A stretch of 14,586 nucleotides of DNA, taken from Treponema sp. Lineage in GTDB: Bacteria > Spirochaetota > Spirochaetia > Treponematales > Treponemataceae. Below are positions 13,744-14,586 of this stretch, piece after piece; the stretch's first letter is position 1, and each line of letters opens with the position of its first letter. Both the position numbers and the translations under genes were made by a program. Location: assembly GCA_016293005.1 (NCBI GenBank), contig JAEDFA010000048.1, positions 1 through 14,586 on the forward strand, read 5' to 3'. Below the pieces are notes generated by a model that worked only from the letters and a program-made list of their open reading frames with translations, was not told the origin of the DNA and searched no databases.

Positions 13744-13749
13744 ATTATA
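13744..13749 (-). promoter_or_regulatory. Candidate adk promoter (-10 element)
   Basis: TATAAT on the minus strand, about 50 nt before the adk ATG. The -35 region is only weakly matched (TTTATT at a 16-bp spacing). Confidence 0.4.
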
Positions 13750-13833
13750 AAACATGAATTTCCGCAATAAAAATTTAAAATGAATAAAATCAGGGAGAAT
13801 ATATAAATCTTTTACAAAATAAAAACATAAAAA

Positions 13834-14586
13834 TTACTCATTGCCTGTAAAACTTGTACCGTAGAAATAGCCTGAATAATTCTTGTCAAAACATTCATCT
13901 TTCAGCGATGTAAAGCTTAACTTATTTGAAATTAAATCAAATGTAACAATCGAATTTTTTGATGTTGCAGTACATTGTGTATGGTTTTCGTTTCGTGAAT
14001 ATGCTTCTTCTATGAGAGAAAAACCGTTATCAGCAATAAAAAGCGCACTTTCATTAAAAGAAACAAATTTTACAGGACCACAGAAGGTTGAGCTTCCGTT
14101 TCCGATGTATGTTTGCCTTGCAGTTGTAGAATTATTTTCAACATCAGATGTATATGAAATTGTTACTTCTTGCTCCTGATATCCTATAATATCGCCTTGA
14201 GAAATACTGTTGTCAGAAAGTTTATAAATACATACAGCGCCACGACTAGTTATTGCTTCAGCAGAATCCGCAGGCTGTTGAACATCCCGAATGAGTAAAT
14301 ACAAATTCTTATTTATATAACATAAATCCCGGTATTCAAGATTAGTTCCATAATTATCAAATTCACTAACTGAATTACCTGTATTGGTGGATAATATCAT
14401 CCAGAAATTTGATGTAATATTTTTTGCACTTTCATCAATCGTTGCATTAAAAATTGCAGTTTTTGTTATAGTTGAGTCTGAAAAAGCCGCTACAGCGTAT
14501 AAATCACTTCCGTCTACACAAAATGTTTTAATATCATTATGAGTACTAGGATATAAAATCCATTGCGTTAATTCATATTGTTCAAC
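13834..14586 (-). CDS. Unrecognised beta-rich protein, possibly propeller-like (partial at right edge)
   Basis: The frame is open from the last base of the window (14586) to the stop at 13834. These are the C-terminal 250 residues of a longer protein, and the ATG at 14400 is internal. I do not recognise the family. What can be seen is a loose repeat of short hydrophobic strands of the form F-x-V-D-G-S-D-L-Y-A-V-A, L-C-Y-I-N-K-N-L-Y-L-L-I, and V-S-F-N-E-S-A-L-F-I-A-D. Each is followed by a second strand such as GAVCIYKLSDNSI or SIVTFDLISNKLSF. That pattern resembles blades of a beta-propeller. Ser, Thr and Asn are abundant, as in exported or surface proteins, and four cysteines are scattered. 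A signal peptide or lipobox, if present, is outside the window. Spirochaetes have many such lipoproteins, but the location is inference. Confidence 0.7.
   Translation of the reverse strand, partial: VEQYELTQWILYPSTHNDIKTFCVDGSDLYAVAAFSDSTITKTAIFNATIDESAKNITSNFWMILSTNTGNSVSEFDNYGTNLEYRDLCYINKNLYLLIRDVQQPADSAEAITSRGAVCIYKLSDNSISQGDIIGYQEQEVTISYTSDVENNSTTARQTYIGNGSSTFCGPVKFVSFNESALFIADNGFSLIEEAYSRNENHTQCTATSKNSIVTFDLISNKLSFTSLKDECFDKNYSGYFYGTSFTGNE

Noticed and set aside
1..14586. CRISPR arrays, tRNA or rRNA genes
   Set aside because: No regularly spaced direct repeats and no tRNA-like cloverleaf or rRNA sequence were seen on either strand.

Overview
This is a low-GC bacterial chromosomal segment. 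The best guess at the host is a spirochaete of the Treponema type. The case rests on A+T-rich coding sequence, a dat-ddc pair, a HisA-HisI-HisE fusion, and an integron-type attC site; Treponema denticola is a known carrier of a chromosomal integron. No rRNA, tRNA or other taxonomic marker is present, so the assignment is inference.

Region 1 (1-2340) is an accessory island, visibly A+T-richer than the rest. It holds the C-terminal part of an N6-adenine DNA methyltransferase (+). Convergent with it is a two-gene operon encoding a controller (C) protein and a PD-(D/E)XK restriction endonuclease (-). A canonical attC recombination site (2231-2304) follows immediately. Its R''-5-L''...L'-5-R' layout and one-sided unpaired bases are the hallmarks of an integron gene cassette end, so the restriction-modification system looks like an integron cassette. 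The rest of any array, and the integrase, would lie to the left outside the window.

Region 2 (about 2350-2835) is a 480-bp remnant of an IS1182-like insertion sequence. It has imperfect terminal inverted repeats and the two ends of a transposase gene whose middle is deleted. It lies between the attC site and the start of core metabolism.

Region 3 (2886-7166, +) is amino-acid and polyamine metabolism. It starts with a trifunctional HisA-HisI-HisE fusion, apparently on a leaderless transcript. A structured 110-nt leader then precedes a two-gene operon. Its genes encode diaminobutyrate-2-oxoglutarate aminotransferase and L-2,4-diaminobutyrate decarboxylase, which together make 1,3-diaminopropane from aspartate semialdehyde. 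A hairpin separates this operon from the convergent genes that follow.

Region 4 (7209-8598, -) is an nfeD-SPFH (QmcA/YbbK-like) membrane operon. Divergent from it (8814-11596, +) is an adenosine-deaminase-family gene tightly coupled to a large acetolactate synthase subunit. There is no regulatory subunit next door.

Region 5 (11593-14586, -) is a six-TM HD-GYP cyclic-di-GMP phosphodiesterase whose stop codon overlaps that of ilvB. Adenylate kinase follows, then the C-terminal part of an unrecognised beta-rich, possibly propeller-like protein that runs off the right edge.
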